Origin: Petrosia ficiformis
Lineage: Eukaryota; Porifera; Demospongiae; Haplosclerida; Petrosiidae
Assembly: GCA_947044365.1 (NCBI GenBank)
Contig: OX345647.1
Span: 3,722,501-3,786,500, forward strand
Direction: 5' to 3'
Length of the DNA stretch: 64,000 nucleotides
Shown: in pieces, positions 60,881 through 64,000 of the stretch
Position numbering within the stretch: position 1 is the first letter of the stretch
Layout: every line of letters starts with the position of its first letter
The notes under the pieces: generated by a model
Database searches by the model: none
Told to the model about the DNA's origin: nothing
Seen by the model: only the letters and a program-made list of their open reading frames with translations
Program-made: the position numbers and the translations under genes

Positions 60881-62063
60881 TATACTGTAAATGCAGAAAT
60901 ATTCATTATCAAGACATTCATGTTCTAATTGTTTGGTGAGTAAATTTTTCGTACATTCCTAGTGCAACTAATAATCAGTGCGCTTTAAATTATACAACAA
61001 TTTAATTTCTTGTATTAAATTTTCATACATCAGCCTGTGTACAAATGTTTTTTTTTTTACCAATTATGATATTTCTTTATTTTACTTCAATAATTATTTA
61101 CCAGACTAATTTGGTTACTTATAGTCTATTCATTATCCATATTGTAAATACAGAAGAAAAGTCTCTGTACAATATTGGAATTGGAACATCAGGTCCTCCA
61201 CTAATAAGCCACTAATAACTCTGAGTATCCTGATTTAAGATGACTTTGTATAGTGTGTTGGCACAAAAGGGCCATTCCAATCTCAATTCATAAGAGATGG
61301 TATGACGGAGGCTAAAGGGGAAGTGACTGACACCTTTCACTTTCCTCTCTGGTTTCATATCATCAGAATTAACTTGTTTCTCCTTTTAAAGTTTTATATT
61401 GCACTTTAAACAAACTAGTCATGACTATTATCTTCCTATGAATATACTTTAAACTAAATATAATGCTCCAAAAACAATTCTAAGAAAATAATGTTAGTGG
61501 ATAAAATATTTATTTGGTTTGAAACTTTGGGAAACTAGATACTCGTGGGATCTTGTTTTGTACATGTTTAACTTGCGGCTCACCTGTAAAAACTATTGGA
61601 AATAATTAATCATATATACACTACATCACACTCTCATCTGTAGAATATAACCTTGAATATCCAGGCTTCTTGCCAGCATTTTAAATTTTGGATGTGGGGT
61701 AGGCTGGTCATCAGATTTTTTTATCCTAGAGTCAGCTGCAATTAACTTTCTAGCAAACAAACCACTTCCATATAACCCTACATAAGTACAGCTCTTTGTA
61801 TTTTGTTTATAACGATGTGAGTACTTATGTAGGGTTATATGGAAGTGGTTTGTTTAATTTTGAGTCCTATGTTAGTTTCCCAACCTTGTTTGCATGCTTT
61901 TTGGGTTTTGACATCCCTACATCTTCTTTTATTTCTAAAATGTTTTTTATTATTCTTGTTTAAAGTGCACTGATTATTAGTTACACTTGGAATGTACGAA
62001 AAATTTACTCACCAATTAGAACATTAATGTCATGATAATGAATATTCCTGCATTTACGGTATA
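60881..62063. mobile_element. 1.2 kb inverted-repeat element carrying gene fragment
   Basis: The ends, 60881-60989 and 61959-62063, are imperfect inverted repeats of about 105 bp (for example CTGTAAATGCAG, GGTGAGTAAATTTTTCG and ACTAATAATCAGTG in both). The outer flanks are AT-dinucleotide runs, so a TA target is plausible but a duplication cannot be read. Inside are a copy of the 3' end and 3'UTR of the gene at 63374 (60990-61757) and half of a palindromic repeat (61757-61958) also found at 22866-23165. No transposase is present, so it is non-autonomous. Confidence 0.72.
61625..61757 (-). pseudogene. Captured, truncated copy of the 3' end of the unrecognised gene at 63374
   Basis: Reading the minus strand from about 61757, the frame encodes residues parallel to the C-terminus of the downstream gene (ARKL..ADS.I.KSDD..., then HPKFKMLARSLDIQGYI). 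It has a 4-residue in-frame insertion (QPTP) and a different last few residues before TGA near 61625. Similarity continues through the 3'UTR to about 60990. Upstream coding exons are missing; the copy is cut where a different repeat begins at about 61757. It lies between long inverted repeats, so it is best read as a transposon-captured fragment. Confidence 0.7.
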
Positions 62064-62065
62064 TA

Positions 62066-62103
<38 letters not shown>

Positions 62104-62809
62104 ACATAATTATAAATTATAATACATATTATATCCCGATACGGCAAAACTAAAATAAAATTGGTCAATAATGGCACCTTTAGTTAGTTCACTAGAACTA
62201 AAACCAATCAAAAATTGTTTAGCTATGACTATGTGAGAGACTAGGCACACTATAACTAAGAGTGGTCATTATTGCCATACTGAATCAACCTCTGCCTAAT
62301 ACATGTAGTATATACGTTTTGAATTACAACAGTAGAATAACAAAGGTTGATGACAATAATAAAGTTCAATGTAGAGGAAACTTCTGTTACCAAAATTTGT
62401 TATTTTAAATGTAAATATGGAAAAGTATATACTACAATGTATTTTCCAGGTAAGATATGATTACAACTGTCTGTTATGTTAACTTTCATACATTTATATA
62501 CAAATGTTTATACATTATTATATCAGTGAAAACATTTAGGCCCTATATTTATACCCCTGGGTGGGTGTGGCTTCCAAAAATATAAGATTGTGAAACTTGC
62601 AAGACAAGAAACTGATTGGAGTTTCATCTACCCCTCCCCCTAGTACAGCTTAACGATTTTATTTCACTTCCTACTGACTAAAGATAGTTCATGCATATAA
62701 CTACAATCTTTGGTCATCTAGAGGGTGTTGGTAGTCATAAAAACACTAGATATGAATAGGTATGAATAGGTATGTGTGTATTTAAATGTACCGGTATATA
62801 TTACCAGAG

Positions 62810-62905
62810 ATTTCAGCTCGTCACTTGCAATTGAAATGTCTGGGCGGCCATTGTTTTTTCGGTGCCATCCCTACATAGAGAGTACTACCGTACTCTCTGA
62901 TTATA
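62810..62905 (-). repeat. Inverted copy of the start of the intronic open frame at 22107
   Basis: Reverse complement matches about 22105-22205, including GAGAGTA.GGTAGTACTCTCT, TAGGGATGGCAC and GAGCTGAAATCTCTG. Small insertions and deletions in the A-run shift the frame relative to the other copy. Confidence 0.65.
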
Positions 62906-63373
62906 CAACAATTTAATTCTTGTATAAAATTTTCATACATCAGCCTGTGTACAAATGTTTTTTACGATATTTCTTCACGATATCACGAAAGGGCCATTCC
63001 AATTTCAATTCATAAGTAATGGTATGAGGGAGGCTAAAGGGAAAAGTAACTGCCAACTTTCACTTTCTTTGATTCACTGGTTTCATATCGTCAGAATTAA
63101 CTTGCTTTTTCTTTTAAGGTTTTATATTGTACTTTAAACAAACTATAAATAAACTATTATTAAATTTGTTTTTTCTATGAATATACTTTAAACTAAATAT
63201 AATGCTCCAAAAACAATTCTAAGAAAATAATGTTAGCGGATAAATAGTTATTTGGTTTGAAACTTTGGGAAACTAGATACTCGTGTGATCTTGTTTTGTA
63301 CATCTTTAACTTGCTCTTCTGTAAAAACTATTGGAAGGGAAAAAAATAATTAATCATACACTACATCATACTC
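62901..63373 (-). other. 3'UTR/tail region of the unrecognised gene, duplicated at 60990-61620
   Basis: This stretch matches 60990-61620 in order and orientation, with blocks such as GGGCCATTCCAAT, AATATAATGCTCCAAAAACA and GGGAAACTAGATACTCG in both. The upstream copy has about 200 bp (61065-61260) not present here, so neither copy is a simple product of the other as it now stands. Confidence 0.7.
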
Positions 63374-64000
63374 TCATCTGTAAATATAACCTTGAATATC
63401 CAGGCTTCTTGCCAACATTTTAAATTTTGGGTGTGAGTCATCAGATTTGTTTATCTTAGAGTCAGCTACAAGTAACTTTCTAGCAAGGGCTTTCTTGGAA
63501 GATTCTTCCTCCTCATTTCCTTCCCTCTTTGCTATCCAGTCCATTATCAGGTTAGAAATAATCCACCATTTGGGGATTTTGGGCCCTTTCAACAAAGTAA
63601 TATGTAGTTCATTCCGGAATACTTCAATAGCTTCATCAGAATAACTGCTGATTTCTTTGGCTACCATCATCACGTCATCTTGAGAAAGTTCTATGTATTG
63701 AGACAATCAGTCAATCACTAAGTGTATCAATCTAGATCATGCACTGTATAACATAATTTTTAGAATTAGTATTGTATTACCTCCATTCAATTTGAAACGA
63801 TGTTCTATTTGATTCTAGAGGGATGATTGATATTGAAGTTGATGAAATAACTAGCAGTTATACATACCTCTTGTAAAGCTTTATTCCAAGATGGGTGGAT
63901 TTGTTTATCAAAAAAATCGTTTTGACAACATTTTGGACATAACTTTTTGTTGGAGAGAATATGCCGACGGTGGTGTATGTTGTATGAAATCTTTTGATGA
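63374..64000 (-). CDS. Unrecognised protein, C-terminal part (gene continues beyond window)
   Basis: Three in-phase exons: 64000-63868 (5' limit unknown), 63814-63781 and 63690-63374 (stop TAA), about 160 residues. The visible N-terminal part has a cluster that could bind metal: HHRRH followed by CPKCC. The middle contains a hydrophobic helix-like stretch with paired tryptophans (PKWWIISNLIMDWIAKREG), then an acidic EEEE run and a basic tail ending GYIYR. No family was recognised and no function is assigned. Support for coding comes from clean splice phases, an open frame of 105 codons in the last exon, and a diverged second copy of the last 35 or so codons plus 3'UTR within the element at 60881-62063. 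Tail-to-tail with SPTLC1. Confidence 0.62.

Overview
This window is eukaryotic nuclear DNA, almost certainly from an invertebrate metazoan. All genes are intron-rich with GT..AG introns, and the recognisable proteins are mitochondrial or lipid-metabolism housekeeping proteins with animal-like architecture. The non-coding DNA is AT-rich and packed with microsatellites, minisatellites and short inverted-repeat transposons. The overused palindromic word GTACATGTAC and the many small foldback elements would suit a sponge or another early-branching or marine invertebrate, but the taxon cannot be proved from sequence alone. No bacterial, plasmid, phage or CRISPR features, tRNA or rRNA genes were seen.

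Six protein-coding genes were assembled exon by exon with matching splice phases. They alternate in strand: (1) + 1-25684, the 3' part of a divergent methylcrotonoyl-CoA carboxylase beta-like gene; (2) - 39328-26602, a complete 15-exon, 515-residue six-bladed kelch propeller with a C-terminal coiled coil; (3) + 39421-42081, complex I subunit NDUFA7 (B14.5a); (4) - 46905-42577, a complete 5-exon HMG-CoA synthase; (5) + 47203-59663, a complete 12-exon SPTLC1, the non-catalytic subunit of serine palmitoyltransferase; (6) - 64000-63374, the 3' end of a gene I do not recognise. Genes 2/3 and 4/5 are head-to-head pairs whose start codons lie 92 and 297 bp apart; pairs 1/2, 3/4 and 5/6 converge.

HMG-CoA synthase (entry to the mevalonate pathway) and SPTLC1 (entry to sphingolipid synthesis) share one short intergenic region. 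MCC-beta belongs to leucine degradation, which also leads to HMG-CoA. Co-regulation is only an inference.

The rest is introns and spacers filled with at least a dozen repeat families. These are 150-480 bp elements with terminal inverted repeats, foldback hairpins with a GC-rich apex carrying CGAGGG/CCCTCG, one hAT-type element with an exact 8-bp target duplication, a remnant of a hAT transposase C-terminus, and a broken open reading frame related to Crypton-derived DUF3504 (tyrosine-recombinase-like) proteins. The most unusual structure is a roughly 1.2 kb inverted-repeat element (60881-62063) that carries a diverged copy of the 3' end of neighbouring gene 6, i.e. apparent gene capture. Also notable are loss of the glycine-rich catalytic loops in the MCC-beta-like protein, a G-quadruplex-prone minisatellite in its 9.8 kb intron, and a 63-bp tandem repeat that copies a SPTLC1 splice donor three times.
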